From: Filibacter tadaridae
Lineage (GTDB): Bacteria; Bacillota; Bacilli; Bacillales_A; Planococcaceae
Assembly: GCF_900609045.1 (NCBI RefSeq)
Contig: NZ_UXAV01000042.1
Location: 434,001-498,000 of the forward strand
DNA: 64,000 nucleotides
Direction: 5' to 3'
Shown: in pieces, positions 28,099 through 36,752 of the stretch
Layout: each line of letters begins with the position of its first letter
How positions within the stretch are numbered: position 1 is the stretch's first letter
Notes under the pieces: generated by a model
What the model saw: only the letters and a program-made list of their open reading frames with translations
Databases searched by the model: none
Told to the model about the DNA's origin: nothing
Translations under genes and position numbers: made by a program

Positions 28099-28127
28099 AT
28101 TGTAGTAAACTTGTCAAACATTGTCCA
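28099..28127 (-). promoter_or_regulatory. Sigma-A promoter of sucCD
   Basis: Minus strand TGGACA (28127-28122), 17 bases, TACAAT (28104-28099). Both hexamers differ by one base from consensus. It lies in the 109-base gap after ylqH. Confidence 0.7.
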
Positions 28128-28159
28128 CAATTGACTACCGAATGATGAAATTTGTCGAA

Positions 28160-28462
28160 TCATTTTCCGCTTTTCTTTTTGTTTTTCAAGCCATGTTGAC
28201 GATCAATATGGTAAACATACGCAAAAACTTCTGATACCGCTTTGTATAATTCCTCCGGTATCGATTCGTTCATATTCAGCTGACCGAGGATTTCCACAAG
28301 ACTTGGATCTTCCTGGATTGGTACACCGTTTTGCAGCGCTTTTCCCAATATATTTTCAGCAATTTTACCTTTCCCTTTCGCAACTACTTTGGGCGCGTCA
28401 GTAGATTCTGGATCATACGAAAGAGCAACCGCTTCTTTTCGGACATGTCGTTCGTCACTCAT
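28160..28462 (-). CDS. ylqH: FlhB C-terminal-domain-like protein YlqH
   Basis: A 100-residue protein resembling only the cytoplasmic C-terminal domain of FlhB-type export proteins (AVALSYDPESTDAPKVVAKG; VPIQEDPSLVEILGQLNMNE; IPEELYKAVSEVFAYVYHID). The NPTH autocleavage motif of full FlhB is replaced by SYDPES. No membrane segment is present. Function is not established. It overlaps ylqG by 4 bases, forming a pair of flagellar-export-like proteins outside the fla operon. Confidence 0.87.
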   Translation of the reverse strand: MSDERHVRKEAVALSYDPESTDAPKVVAKGKGKIAENILGKALQNGVPIQEDPSLVEILGQLNMNESIPEELYKAVSEVFAYVYHIDRQHGLKNKKKSGK

Positions 28463-30237
28463 ATTCGAAAATCAACTCCTTGTCCATCGATAGCCTTTCT
28501 TGTCTTTTTTGTTATTCCGCTTTTTTTCTCTTCAGTAAAATTTTTAAAAAAGACACCGGACAATTTATAACCCGACGATTCGAGACCCTCTCTTAAACGT
28601 GTTTGCAGGGATGTCCCCAATTCTTTAAGAGTTTGGTCTGAATTGAAAACAGTGACGGAAACAACTCGTTTTTGAACTTGCATATCAATAATTGTCTTAT
28701 CGAGGGAATCGAGTTCCAGGTAAAAGAGGATACGTGCGAAATCAGCATCGATTTTCCCATTTTCCTTCATCCGACCATTCCATTGCAGCGTTGCGTCAAT
28801 CCGTTTACCGAAAAACTCAAGTGGAACTTGCATAACCAATTGATGTTGAACGCCATTTTCTCCTGACTGAAGCAGCGGGCCATTCATCCTTATGACGACG
28901 TTTTCCGCCGCTTCCCGAAGCGCTGGCGAGACAGCCATATCTTGCATAAGCGCAAGCAATTGGGGTTTCAATGTTTCAGTAGGCCGCAAAGACTCTATAT
29001 CTTTACCAAAAAGGGTCGATTCATAATTAAGACCAAGAGAGAGGATAACGGCTTGCAATGCCTCTTTCATAACCTTTCCATCTACGACAGTCGCAACAGC
29101 GGTTTCTGCTGCCTGCAGTACCTTATGAATCGCTGGATCGTCCGATTTTTCTGCCTGCCGGACTAAAACTTCCAGTTTTTCTGCACCATATTGCATTTGA
29201 TGACCTAGCAAAGTAAGTAGTGGATCATTCGTTTTGTTTGAATTGACTTCAGGTCGAAAAGGCGTGACAACTGTATTTTCAGCAGTCATCCGAATGATTT
29301 CTAGAGCCGTTTGAGTAGAATTAACCTGGCTCCCGTTCGGCATCACTCTGGGTTGTGTCGCTGATGTCGCTTGGTCTCCTACCTGTAAGGTAGATGTGGA
29401 GCTTCCCACGTTTTCTGTAGTCAGCAATGAACTAAGCACTTGATGCATATTAGCAAGAGACGTCGTTGAAGGTAATACCCCAGTATTTTTCAATAACTGC
29501 AACGTGGCAAACCGTGTTTCAGCACCTTCCGCTGTATCGAGTATTGTTAAAATAGCTTTCCCGAGTAATGCGTTTCCTGTTGCCTGCAAAAAGGGTTTAG
29601 CAACTTTTTCAAGACTTGAAAGAATGGCTTCTTTCATTTTCAAAGAAATAGAGGAATCAGCAGTTAATGCACTTTTTAGAGAAGTTAGAACATCGTGCAA
29701 TCCTTCTTTCGATTCAACTCCGAGTAAGGAGCGGAAGGTAGATTCAGTTAAAGGCAACTTCAATTCTACTAGTTTTTGGATGGATGCTAGTGCATCATCT
29801 TTTAAAGCTGGAGATGCAGATTTCAACAATGCTTCCGCATCCAGCAAACTTTCACGTGTCATCGGTATTTTATTTTTCATGACGAAGGGAAGCAATGCTT
29901 GCATTTCGGCTGATTTGGGCAATTGCATAACGTCCATTAAGCCATTTAACTGACGACCTTGCCCTCCGGCATCAGTAAGCGGACCGGAAATAATTTTCAG
30001 CTGTAATTCGGGTTTAAGTGCGCTAACTTGAAAATAATACGAATCACCCGCTTTCATCGGCACTTCCAGTTTGGCGACTAGCTTTTGTCCACCAATTTGT
30101 ACTTCCGCGGTTTGTCCAAGGTATAGCTGTTTGACCTGTCCGTGAAACAATTGTCCCACTTTTAAAATGAGCGGTTTGTTCTGAGCACCGTTTGCCAAAG
30201 CTTGTACGTTCACTGAATTCATTGGCGGAAAACTCAA
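28459..30237 (-). CDS. ylqG: FliK-like protein YlqG
   Basis: A 592-residue protein recognised by place (rnhB-ylqG-ylqH-sucC as in B. subtilis) and by a FliK-like C-terminus: QLVMQVPLEFFGKRIDATLQ, ADFARILFYLELDSL, LKELGTSLQTRLREGLESSG. The N-terminal 75 residues form a beta-rich segment (LKVGQLFHGQVKQLYLGQTA), and the middle is long, helical and low in cysteine. No signal or membrane segment. Its partner may be YlqH, mirroring FliK-FlhB, but that is inference. It overlaps rnhB by 4 bases. Confidence 0.8.
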   Translation of the reverse strand: MSFPPMNSVNVQALANGAQNKPLILKVGQLFHGQVKQLYLGQTAEVQIGGQKLVAKLEVPMKAGDSYYFQVSALKPELQLKIISGPLTDAGGQGRQLNGLMDVMQLPKSAEMQALLPFVMKNKIPMTRESLLDAEALLKSASPALKDDALASIQKLVELKLPLTESTFRSLLGVESKEGLHDVLTSLKSALTADSSISLKMKEAILSSLEKVAKPFLQATGNALLGKAILTILDTAEGAETRFATLQLLKNTGVLPSTTSLANMHQVLSSLLTTENVGSSTSTLQVGDQATSATQPRVMPNGSQVNSTQTALEIIRMTAENTVVTPFRPEVNSNKTNDPLLTLLGHQMQYGAEKLEVLVRQAEKSDDPAIHKVLQAAETAVATVVDGKVMKEALQAVILSLGLNYESTLFGKDIESLRPTETLKPQLLALMQDMAVSPALREAAENVVIRMNGPLLQSGENGVQHQLVMQVPLEFFGKRIDATLQWNGRMKENGKIDADFARILFYLELDSLDKTIIDMQVQKRVVSVTVFNSDQTLKELGTSLQTRLREGLESSGYKLSGVFFKNFTEEKKSGITKKTRKAIDGQGVDFRI

Positions 30238-31016
30238 GTGATCTCCCTCTTCTCCAGAATCATCGATTTGACCGGCTCAAAGCTTTTTCTATGGTGTTCA
30301 CACGGTCCGTACTGTTGCAAAGCGTCCAAGTGGCCCGGTGTTCCATATCCTGCATTTTTATTAAATTGATAGGCAGGAAACTCTTTATGTAAATCGTCCA
30401 TGATTGCATCCCGCGTCGTTTTTGCAAGAATCGATGCCGCAGCAATTACTAGACTTTGCGCATCTCCTTTGACGATGGAGGCGGTGGGACAGTCAGTGGC
30501 AAGTGCCATTGCATCCACCATGACAAAATCAGGACGGATAGTAAGCGCACGAACAGCTTGTTCCATTGAATCACGAGTTGCAGCATAAATATTCATGTCG
30601 TCAATTTGCTTGGCAGATTGTACGTGTACGTTATAATCGGTAGCGATTTCTTTAATAAGTACGGCCAATCTTTCACGATCCCTCTTTGCAATCCTCTTTG
30701 AGTCATCCAGTCCGATAAGTTTTTGGACATCCTGCGGCAAGATGACTGTTGCAGTGACGACAGGGCCCGCTAAAGGTCCTCTACCCGCTTCATCCACTCC
30801 AGCTACCAACGCACCTTCAAACGGCGCAAACGAAGTGTCAAACGCCATTTTGGAAACATGCATCGCTTGTATCTTCATTCTTTTATCGTAACGGCGGCTC
30901 CAACGTTCAAGTGCATTTTTCACGCCAGCCCGTTTATCAGCTGCGAGTTCTTCCATCCATTGCCCAGGTTCATCAACCGCAGCTAACATCTCTATGATTT
31001 CTTTTACTGTTTTCAC
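30234..31016 (-). CDS. rnhB: Ribonuclease HII
   Basis: RNase HII removes ribonucleotides from DNA and RNA primers. The catalytic DEG-R motif is in LVAGVDEAGRGPLAGPVV, with further acidic residues in IGLDDSKRIAKRDRE and FVMVDAMAL. It has the N-terminal helical extension usual in Bacillales. Start GTG 31016 has AAAGGTGAT 4 bases upstream and gives 260 residues beginning KTVKEIIEML. The frame stays open to 31184, but those residues lie in the repeat-rich spacer and are unlikely to be translated. Confidence 0.96.
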   Translation of the reverse strand: MKTVKEIIEMLAAVDEPGQWMEELAADKRAGVKNALERWSRRYDKRMKIQAMHVSKMAFDTSFAPFEGALVAGVDEAGRGPLAGPVVTATVILPQDVQKLIGLDDSKRIAKRDRERLAVLIKEIATDYNVHVQSAKQIDDMNIYAATRDSMEQAVRALTIRPDFVMVDAMALATDCPTASIVKGDAQSLVIAAASILAKTTRDAIMDDLHKEFPAYQFNKNAGYGTPGHLDALQQYGPCEHHRKSFEPVKSMILEKREIT

Positions 31017-31061
31017 GCTAATCACCTTTCGTACCCTTGATGTTTCTCCCTTGCTTATACT

Positions 31062-31320
31062 ATCGGCTTGACTGCCGATTTTTCTACTCTTATCAATCGC
31101 GCCTCGGCGTGATTGCGTCCAGATTTTGAATTGAGCTTGTGCCTGCAGGACGCAGGTATGCAACAGGGAAAGATTGAACTCCATCTTTCCTTATTGCCGC
31201 AGAACGCGGCGTTCTTAGTCTGAGATCCTCTATTCAGCAGGAGTTTGAACCCCACTGAATTGAATGCATATCCAGCATTCATCCCACCACTTATTGAAGT
31301 GGGGGACTTCTGCTGAATTA
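31062..31320 (+). mobile_element. Structured IS200/IS605-like remnant (omega-RNA/right-end-like, no tnpB)
   Basis: Most of the 356-base rnhB-rbgA gap is a chain of hairpins: ATCGGC/GCCGAT (31062-31079), AATC-type stem 31095-31114, TGCGTCC/GGACGCA (31114-31154), GGAAAGAT/ATCTTTCC (31167-31190), GCCGC/GCGGC (31196-31210), TGAATGC/GCATTCA (31261-31281), CCACTT/AAGTGG (31287-31302). An outer perfect pair ATTCAGCAG/CTGCTGAAT (31232-31240, 31310-31318) encloses the last two and is followed by TTAA. This layout resembles the 3' part of tnpB-associated RNA and the right end of IS605 elements. No tnpA/tnpB frame survives. Structure is seen; family is inference. Confidence 0.5.
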
Positions 31321-31325
31321 AGTTA

Positions 31326-31372
31326 AATAAGAAAAGCCGATTGCCGCGGAAAAAATCCGAGCCGGCATCGGC
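31326..31372 (-). terminator. Terminator after rbgA
   Basis: Stem GCCGAT-GCCG/CGGC-A-ATCGGC (arms 31372-31363 and 31346-31336) with an inner CGG/CCG pairing, followed by TTTTCTTATTT on the minus strand. It begins immediately after the rbgA stop. Confidence 0.85.
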
Positions 31373-32233
31373 CTATTCGTTCGTTTGTTGCGCTGTTGTA
31401 TCGAATGTCAACTTACCTAGGTATTCACTTCGAATATCACGGATTACCAACTCGGCGACCTTGTCATAATCAACTTCTCCGCCTGGTGAGTACACTTTGC
31501 GTAGTGCACCAATGTGGTCAAAGGTTTGCCTGATATCTTCACCGACCGTTGTCAGACCGTATCGTTCTTCAAGTCGCCCAGGATAATTCGTTTCTAGGAA
31601 ACGGAGGCCATATACAGCCAGATCTTCCATATTAACGATTGTGTCTTTAATGGCGCCAGTAAGTGCCAATTTGTAGCCGACTTCTTTATCTTCAAATTTA
31701 GGCCATAGAATACCTGGTGTATCAAGAAGCTCAAGTTCTTTTTCGAATTTAATCCACTGTTGCGCCTTTGTCACACCTGGTTTGTTGCCTGTTTTCGCAA
31801 TATTCTTTTTGGCAAGTCGATTGATGAGTGTCGATTTTCCAACGTTCGGAATGCCGACAATCATTGCTCGGATGGCACCGGGACGAATGCCCCTCTTTTT
31901 CATTCTCTCAATTTTCGGTGCCAAAATTTCTTTTGCCGCCTTCGTAACTGTTTGCAACCCTTTTCCTTCGAATGAATTGATGGCTACTGCACGTATTTCT
32001 TGTTCCTCAAAATATCGAATCCAACGCGCCGTTTCAACTTCATCGGCAAGATCCATTTTGTTCAAGATGAGCAGACGCGGTTTTTGATGAATCACTTCGT
32101 CTATCATCGGATTTCTAGAGGAAAGAGGAAGTCTTGCGTCAATTAGCTCAAATACAATATCAACCAGCTTCAGATTTTCAGTCACTTCTCTTCGGGCTTT
32201 TGCCATGTGGCCGGGAAACCATTGGATTATCAT
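31373..32233 (-). CDS. rbgA: Ribosome biogenesis GTPase RbgA (YlqF)
   Basis: RbgA drives late assembly of the 50S subunit. It is a circularly permuted GTPase: the G4 motif ([11 protein letters not shown]) precedes G1 ([20 protein letters not shown]) and G3 ([12 protein letters not shown]). It begins [17 protein letters not shown], a family hallmark. It has 286 residues from ATG 32233, with GGAGG 11 bases and GGAAAA directly upstream. The gene lies 17 bases downstream of lepB. Confidence 0.95.
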   Translation of the reverse strand: MIIQWFPGHMAKARREVTENLKLVDIVFELIDARLPLSSRNPMIDEVIHQKPRLLILNKMDLADEVETARWIRYFEEQEIRAVAINSFEGKGLQTVTKAAKEILAPKIERMKKRGIRPGAIRAMIVGIPNVGKSTLINRLAKKNIAKTGNKPGVTKAQQWIKFEKELELLDTPGILWPKFEDKEVGYKLALTGAIKDTIVNMEDLAVYGLRFLETNYPGRLEERYGLTTVGEDIRQTFDHIGALRKVYSPGGEVDYDKVAELVIRDIRSEYLGKLTFDTTAQQTNE

Positions 32234-32250
32234 TTTTCCAGCGCCCTCCA

Positions 32251-32808
32251 TCAGTTAACAAACCCGAAATCTTTAATTGGCCAGAAGACAATACTCGTAT
32301 TGCCGATAATCTCGTCAATCGCAACGGCTCCGATATGTCGCGAATCTTTACTCTTTCTTCTGTTATCACCCATTACAAAGACATGACCAGCTGGTACTAC
32401 ATTGCTTTGAATCTTTTCTTCAAGTGTGAAATCTTCCGTCAGAGTACCTTCAATAACCTCGGCTTTATACGGATCAAGATATGGTTCCTCATACGATTTC
32501 CCGTTAACGTATAATACGTCATCCCGGTATTCCACTTCGTCACCAGGAAGTCCGATTACCCGTTTGATGTAATCCTTTTTTTCCGGTGCATGGAAAACAA
32601 CGATATCGAATCGATCAGGTTCGCCAATTGTATAACCGATTTTGTTGACAATCATCCGGTCGCCATTTTCTAACGTCGGCATCATGGATTCGCCATCGAC
32701 TACAATGGGGGTAAAAAGGAATACACGGATTATTGCAGCAAGCCCGAACGCGATTAGTAATGCCTTCATCCATTCCCAAGTTTCATTTTTCTTCTTCTTT
32801 TCATTCAT
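32251..32808 (-). CDS. lepB: Type I signal peptidase
   Basis: Membrane peptidase that removes signal peptides from secreted proteins. One N-terminal membrane helix ([20 protein letters not shown]) is followed by box B with the catalytic Ser ([15 protein letters not shown]), box D with the general-base Lys ([16 protein letters not shown]) and box E ([17 protein letters not shown]). It has 185 residues from ATG 32808, with GGGAGG upstream. It has its own promoter between rplS and rbgA, a placement common in Bacillales outside B. subtilis. Confidence 0.95.
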   Translation of the reverse strand: MNEKKKKNETWEWMKALLIAFGLAAIIRVFLFTPIVVDGESMMPTLENGDRMIVNKIGYTIGEPDRFDIVVFHAPEKKDYIKRVIGLPGDEVEYRDDVLYVNGKSYEEPYLDPYKAEVIEGTLTEDFTLEEKIQSNVVPAGHVFVMGDNRRKSKDSRHIGAVAIDEIIGNTSIVFWPIKDFGFVN

Positions 32809-32839
32809 CAACAAAGCCTCCCGCATCCTACTGTCTTCT

Positions 32840-32868
32840 ATTGTACAGTCTATTCAATTCCGAGGCAA
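32840..32868 (-). promoter_or_regulatory. Sigma-A promoter of lepB
   Basis: Minus strand TTGCCT (32868-32863), 17 bases, TACAAT (32845-32840). The -35 hexamer overlaps the end of the T-run of the rplS terminator. Confidence 0.75.
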
Positions 32869-32897
32869 AAAGAAAGGAGGCCGAATTAATGGCCCCC
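32866..32897 (-). terminator. Terminator after rplS
   Basis: Stem GGGGGCC/GGCCTCC (32897-32891 and 32882-32876, one G-T pair), 8-base loop, followed by TTTCTTTTTG on the minus strand, just past the rplS stop. Confidence 0.85.
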
Positions 32898-32909
32898 TGA
32901 ATCTTCGTT

Positions 32910-33254
32910 TTATCGAATTTCTTTGATACGTGCAGCTTTTCCGCGTAGATTGCGAAGATAGTACAATTTCGCACGACGTACTTTACCACGACGAGTTACT
33001 TCAAGTTTAACGATTTTTGGTGTGTGTACAGGGAATGTACGCTCAACGCCAACACCGTTAGAGATTTTACGGACAGTGAATGTTTCGCTGATTCCGCCTC
33101 CACGACGTTTAATAACAACACCTTCGTATAATTGGATACGCTCGCGCGTTCCCTCTACGACTTTCACGCTTAGACGAACTGTGTCTCCCGCGCGGAAAGC
33201 TGGATGATCTGCACGAAGCTGATCTTTAGTGATTTCTGTAATGATATTTTGCAT
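32910..33254 (-). CDS. rplS: 50S ribosomal protein L19
   Basis: L19 sits at the 30S-50S interface. The 114 residues show the family sequence ([59 protein letters not shown]). ATG 33254 lies after AAGGAGAGGGTACTA; the in-frame extension upstream lacks a ribosome site. It is preceded by its own promoter and a structured leader. Confidence 0.98.
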   Translation of the reverse strand: MQNIITEITKDQLRADHPAFRAGDTVRLSVKVVEGTRERIQLYEGVVIKRRGGGISETFTVRKISNGVGVERTFPVHTPKIVKLEVTRRGKVRRAKLYYLRNLRGKAARIKEIR

Positions 33255-33347
33255 TAGTACCCTCTCCTTATCCACAGACATTCATGCATTTGTTGCCTTT
33301 GCAGCGGAACATCAGTCAGTATGCACTTCACGTAGAAGTACATAGTA
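33255..33347 (-). promoter_or_regulatory. Candidate L19 (rplS) leader RNA
   Basis: The leader between the promoter and rplS folds a GTACTTC/GAAGTGC hairpin followed by a C-C-G-C ... G-T-G-G closing pair enclosing GCAAAGGCA and AATGCATG stretches, near the start codon. Firmicute rplS genes are known to carry an autoregulatory L19 leader at this place. The match is by position and general layout, not by model. Confidence 0.4.
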
Positions 33348-33348
33348 G

Positions 33349-33377
33349 ATAGTATCACAAAACAAAGGCATATGCAA
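33349..33377 (-). promoter_or_regulatory. Promoter of rplS
   Basis: Minus strand TTGCAT (33377-33372), 17 bases, TACTAT (33354-33349), with a TGA just before the -10 that acts as an extended -10 element. It starts right after the trmD stop, where no terminator is visible. Confidence 0.6.
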
Positions 33378-33386
33378 GATGGTCTT

Positions 33387-34124
33387 TTACTTTTTTTCGC
33401 GTTTCAACTGTTTTAGATACTGTTGCTGGTGTTCAGTAAGCTGTGCATTATCGAGTAGATCCTTCCTACGCTCGAATGTTCGCAGAAGTGATTGTTCTTC
33501 ACGCCACAAGTCCACTTTTCCATGATTGCCCGATAAAAGGACTTCCGGGACTTCCATGCCTTCGAAATTTGCTGGACGGGTATACTGAGGATGCTCTAGC
33601 AGACCGGTCGAAAAAGAATCCAGTATAGGAGAATCCACATTTCCAAGTACATTCGGCAATAATCTCACTACGCTATCAATGATGGCCATTGCAGCAATTT
33701 CTCCGCCCGTCAGTACAAAATCACCAATTGACAATTCATCCGTGACAAGATGCTCCCGGATTCGTTCATCGTATCCTTCATAGTGTCCACAAATAAAGAT
33801 GACATGTTCTTCCTTCGACAATTCTTCTGCTTTCCGCTGGGTAAATCGTTCACCTTGCGGACACATTAGAATAACACGCGGTTTCTTCTCCAGACCTTCA
33901 GAAACAGCTTCGACCGCTGCAAATAGCGGTTGTGCTTTAAGCACCATCCCGGCGCCGCCTCCGTATGGGTAATCGTCGACCTTATGGTGCTTGTCCGTCG
34001 AGTAATCACGGAAATCCGTCACGTTGAATGAAACTGCACTATTCGTCTGCGCTTTTTTCATAATCGAAGAATGCAGTACACCATCGAACATACCAGGAAA
34101 TAATGAAAGAACGTCTATTTTCAT
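33387..34124 (-). CDS. trmD: tRNA (guanine-N1-)-methyltransferase TrmD
   Basis: TrmD methylates G37 of tRNAs to prevent frameshifting. The deep-knot SAM site is clear ([40 protein letters not shown]), with the opening [17 protein letters not shown] and the [20 protein letters not shown] motif. It has 245 residues from ATG 34124, which overlaps the rimM stop by one base; a GTG one codon earlier is also possible. Confidence 0.97.
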   Translation of the reverse strand: MKIDVLSLFPGMFDGVLHSSIMKKAQTNSAVSFNVTDFRDYSTDKHHKVDDYPYGGGAGMVLKAQPLFAAVEAVSEGLEKKPRVILMCPQGERFTQRKAEELSKEEHVIFICGHYEGYDERIREHLVTDELSIGDFVLTGGEIAAMAIIDSVVRLLPNVLGNVDSPILDSFSTGLLEHPQYTRPANFEGMEVPEVLLSGNHGKVDLWREEQSLLRTFERRKDLLDNAQLTEHQQQYLKQLKREKK

Positions 34125-34639
34125 CACGATAAAAGGCCTTCCATTGGATCAATAATTATTTTTTTCGCATCAATATCAATTTCTATAACTATTTCCTCGG
34201 TATATGGAATGAGATGCGGCTTTCCTTTTTCCGGCGTGACAGTCCACACATCATTTGCGCCTGTTTCTAAAATCTCTGTCACCTTGCCAATGTCGATTCC
34301 TTCTGTTGTAAGGACTGTACAACCAATGATTTCATGATAGTAATATTCATTTTCTTCAAGCTCACCAAGATCTTTTTCAGAAACCATTAACACGCCATCC
34401 CGGTACTTTTCGACATCGTTAAGATTCGGATGATTATCAAACGTTAACAAGTCGAAATTTTTGTGCTGTCGGTGACTCGCAACCGTCAAATAAATGGGTG
34501 TCTTGCTATCAGGCATGAAGAGCGCTAGTTTGTTGCCTACTGTGTACCGTTCTTCAGGAAAATGCGTACGTGAAATAACACGCACTTCTCCACGTATACC
34601 ATGTGTATTAACGATTTTCCCAACATTAAACCATTCCAT
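34124..34639 (-). CDS. rimM: 16S rRNA processing/ribosome maturation factor RimM
   Basis: RimM assists 30S head assembly with ribosomal protein S19. It opens [20 protein letters not shown], the family signature, and has a C-terminal PRC-barrel ([20 protein letters not shown], then ANDVWTV and IPYTEEIV). It has 171 residues. AAAGGAG lies upstream of the ATG with an 11-base spacing. It is coupled to trmD. Confidence 0.95.
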   Translation of the reverse strand: MEWFNVGKIVNTHGIRGEVRVISRTHFPEERYTVGNKLALFMPDSKTPIYLTVASHRQHKNFDLLTFDNHPNLNDVEKYRDGVLMVSEKDLGELEENEYYYHEIIGCTVLTTEGIDIGKVTEILETGANDVWTVTPEKGKPHLIPYTEEIVIEIDIDAKKIIIDPMEGLLS

Positions 34640-34712
34640 AAATTACACTTCTCCTTTGCTAAAAAACGTAAGCGGCCGGATCGTGCCCGCCTTAAAATAA
34701 CGGTCACTAGAC

Positions 34713-34745
34713 AAAAAAGGAAGGAACATGGGCTCCTTCCTTTCT
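34713..34745 (-). terminator. Terminator between khpA and rimM
   Basis: Stem AGGAAGGA/TCCTTCCT with an 8-base loop followed by six T on the minus strand, directly after the khpA stop. It separates rpsP-khpA from rimM-trmD, where B. subtilis has ylqD instead. Confidence 0.9.
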
Positions 34746-34749
34746 TACA

Positions 34750-34983
34750 TCAATCTATTATAGCGATGTACACCTTTTTACCGTGGTGACTGCCTGCTGC
34801 TGAATAAACAATAGTACGAATCGCTTTTGCAACACGTCCCTGCTTACCGATCACTTTTCCCATATCATCCGGATTCACAGATAAGTTGTAGATAATACGA
34901 TTATCATGCTCATCCATTTCGACCCGGACATCTCCGGGATAGTCGACTAACGGTTTGACGATTGTCTCAATCAGCTGCTTCAT
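34750..34983 (-). CDS. khpA: KH-domain RNA-binding protein KhpA (YlqC)
   Basis: A small RNA-binding protein that partners KhpB in several Gram-positive bacteria. The 77 residues include the KH signature DDMGKVIGKQGRVAKAIRTI with the G-K-x-G loop. It has AGGAGGGG before ATG 34983 and lies 15 bases after rpsP. Confidence 0.93.
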   Translation of the reverse strand: MKQLIETIVKPLVDYPGDVRVEMDEHDNRIIYNLSVNPDDMGKVIGKQGRVAKAIRTIVYSAAGSHHGKKVYIAIID

Positions 34984-34998
34984 GGGCACCCCTCCTGA

Positions 34999-35271
34999 TT
35001 ACTTACCGAGTTTAGCGTTATGGTATTTTTCCATGATGCCTTGTTCAGAGAACAGGTTACGGACTGTATCAGATGGTTTTGCACCATTCTGAAGCCATTT
35101 GAGTGCTGCTTCTGCATCGATTTTTACTGTAGCAGGTTTTGTTAGTGGGTTATAAGTTCCCACTGTTTCGATTTGGCGACCATCACGTGGTGAACGTGAG
35201 TCCGCAACAACAATACGATAGAAAGGAGATTTATTTGCTCCCATACGTTTAAGACGAATTTTAACTGACAT
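34999..35271 (-). CDS. rpsP: 30S ribosomal protein S16
   Basis: S16 stabilises the 30S body. The 90 residues carry the family sequence ([40 protein letters not shown]). ATG 35271 has AAGG 4 bases and GGAGG 11 bases upstream. It has its own promoter after ffh. Confidence 0.98.
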   Translation of the reverse strand: MSVKIRLKRMGANKSPFYRIVVADSRSPRDGRQIETVGTYNPLTKPATVKIDAEAALKWLQNGAKPSDTVRNLFSEQGIMEKYHNAKLGK

Positions 35272-35309
35272 TTTTCCTTGCACCTCCGAATAGTTTCACA
35301 CAAGATAGT

Positions 35310-35338
35310 ATATTATCAAGCTTTCTCATGTTTGTAAA
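35310..35338 (-). promoter_or_regulatory. Promoter of rpsP-khpA
   Basis: Minus strand TTTACA (35338-35333), 17 bases, TAATAT (35315-35310) preceded by TGA (extended -10). No clear terminator is seen between the ffh stop and this promoter. Confidence 0.65.
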
Positions 35339-35384
35339 GTGTTTTTTCTTAACACCTAACTTTTTCTCCCGTAAAATCTCGATT

Positions 35385-36740
35385 TTATTTAAAAAAGGAG
35401 TCGAGTCCAGGCATTTTCATCTTCTTTTTCCCTTTTTGCTGCATACCGCTCATTTGTTTGACCATTTTCTTCATGTCTTCGAATTGTTTCAACAATCGAT
35501 TCACTTCTTGAATGGAAGTTCCCGATCCCTTTGCAATTCGTTTACGTCGACCCGCATTGATGATTTCCGGTGTGTTACGCTCAGCCTTCGTCATCGAATA
35601 GATGACTGCCTCGACGCGTCCCATTTGGCCTTCATCGACTTTTGCATTCTCAAGCCCTTTGATTTTATTTGCACCTGGCATCATTTTCAATAGCTCATCG
35701 AGCGGACCCATTTTCTTCACCTGTTGGAGCTGATCAAGAAAATCGTCGAGTGTGAATGACTGCGTTCGGAACTTCTGTTCTAGTTCCTTTGCCTTATCTT
35801 CATCTACATTCGACTGTGCTTTTTCGATAAGGGACATGACATCACCCATACCCAGGATTCGCGAAGCCATGCGCTCAGGATGAAACGGTTCAAGCGCATC
35901 CATTTTTTCACCCATCCCGACAAACTTAATCGGTTTTTCAGTGACGGTCCGAATGGAAAGTGCTGCACCACCTCGTGTATCACCATCCAATTTCGTCAGG
36001 ATGACGCCAGTGATTCCAACAGCATCGTCAAAATTTTGTGCGACGTTAACAGCATCTTGCCCGGTCATAGCATCGACCACAAGAAATACTTCTTCAGGTG
36101 TTGCAAGTTCGCGAATATCTTTTAGTTCCTGCATAAGCACTTCATCAATATGAAGTCTTCCCGCTGTATCAATCAGGACGACATCATGATGTTCTTTTTC
36201 CGCTTTCTCAAGAGCCTGACGGACAATTTCGACTGGAGAAATATCTGTTCCAAGAGAAAACACAGGGACCGTTAACTGCTTCCCAAGTGTTTCCAGTTGT
36301 TGAATGGCAGCGGGTCTGTATACGTCTGCTGCCACAAGGAGTGGATTCTTGTTATGCCGTTTACGAAGAACAGTTGCCAATTTCCCTGACGAAGTTGTTT
36401 TACCCGCACCTTGAAGCCCGACCATCATAATAACAGTCGGTGATTTCCGTGAAAATTGGATTGGGTTTTGTTCTCCACCCATCAAATTAGTCAGTTCATC
36501 TTTTACAATTTTCACGACTTGCTGGCCGGGCGTTAAACTTTTCATGACGTCTTGCCCGATAGCCCGTTCGCTAACTGTTTTGACAAACGTTTTTACAACT
36601 TTCAAGTTAACGTCAGCTTCAATCAAAGCAAATCGCACTTCGCGCATCATTTCCTTAACATCTGCTTCGCTAATTTTCCCTTTGCCCGTTATCTTTTGGA
36701 GCGTCCCTTGCAGGCGCTGGGCTAATCCTTCAAATGCCAT
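35385..36740 (-). CDS. ffh: Signal recognition particle protein Ffh
   Basis: Ffh is the SRP54 GTPase that targets nascent membrane and secreted proteins. The N domain (residues 1-90) is followed by the G domain with G1 MVGLQGAGKTTSSGKLA (about 107-123), DTAGR, and TKLDGDTRGGAALSI. The methionine-rich M domain that binds signal peptides and 4.5S RNA is C-terminal (LKMMPGANKIKGLE; GSGTSIQEVNRLLKQFEDMK; MSGMQQKGKKKMKMPG). It has 451 residues. GGAGG lies 8 bases before the ATG. Confidence 0.98.
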   Translation of the reverse strand: MAFEGLAQRLQGTLQKITGKGKISEADVKEMMREVRFALIEADVNLKVVKTFVKTVSERAIGQDVMKSLTPGQQVVKIVKDELTNLMGGEQNPIQFSRKSPTVIMMVGLQGAGKTTSSGKLATVLRKRHNKNPLLVAADVYRPAAIQQLETLGKQLTVPVFSLGTDISPVEIVRQALEKAEKEHHDVVLIDTAGRLHIDEVLMQELKDIRELATPEEVFLVVDAMTGQDAVNVAQNFDDAVGITGVILTKLDGDTRGGAALSIRTVTEKPIKFVGMGEKMDALEPFHPERMASRILGMGDVMSLIEKAQSNVDEDKAKELEQKFRTQSFTLDDFLDQLQQVKKMGPLDELLKMMPGANKIKGLENAKVDEGQMGRVEAVIYSMTKAERNTPEIINAGRRKRIAKGSGTSIQEVNRLLKQFEDMKKMVKQMSGMQQKGKKKMKMPGLDSFFK

Positions 36741-36752
36741 GAACGTAGCCTC

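Noticed and set aside
31017..31184. N-terminal extension of RNase HII by 56 codons
   Set aside because: The extension runs into the repeat element, while GTG 31016 has a good ribosome site and gives a normal-length protein.
31055..31282. Open frame of 75 codons on the minus strand in the rnhB-rbgA gap
   Set aside because: It lies wholly within the hairpin chain, has no ribosome site, and its sequence resembles no known family; it is a by-product of the structured element.
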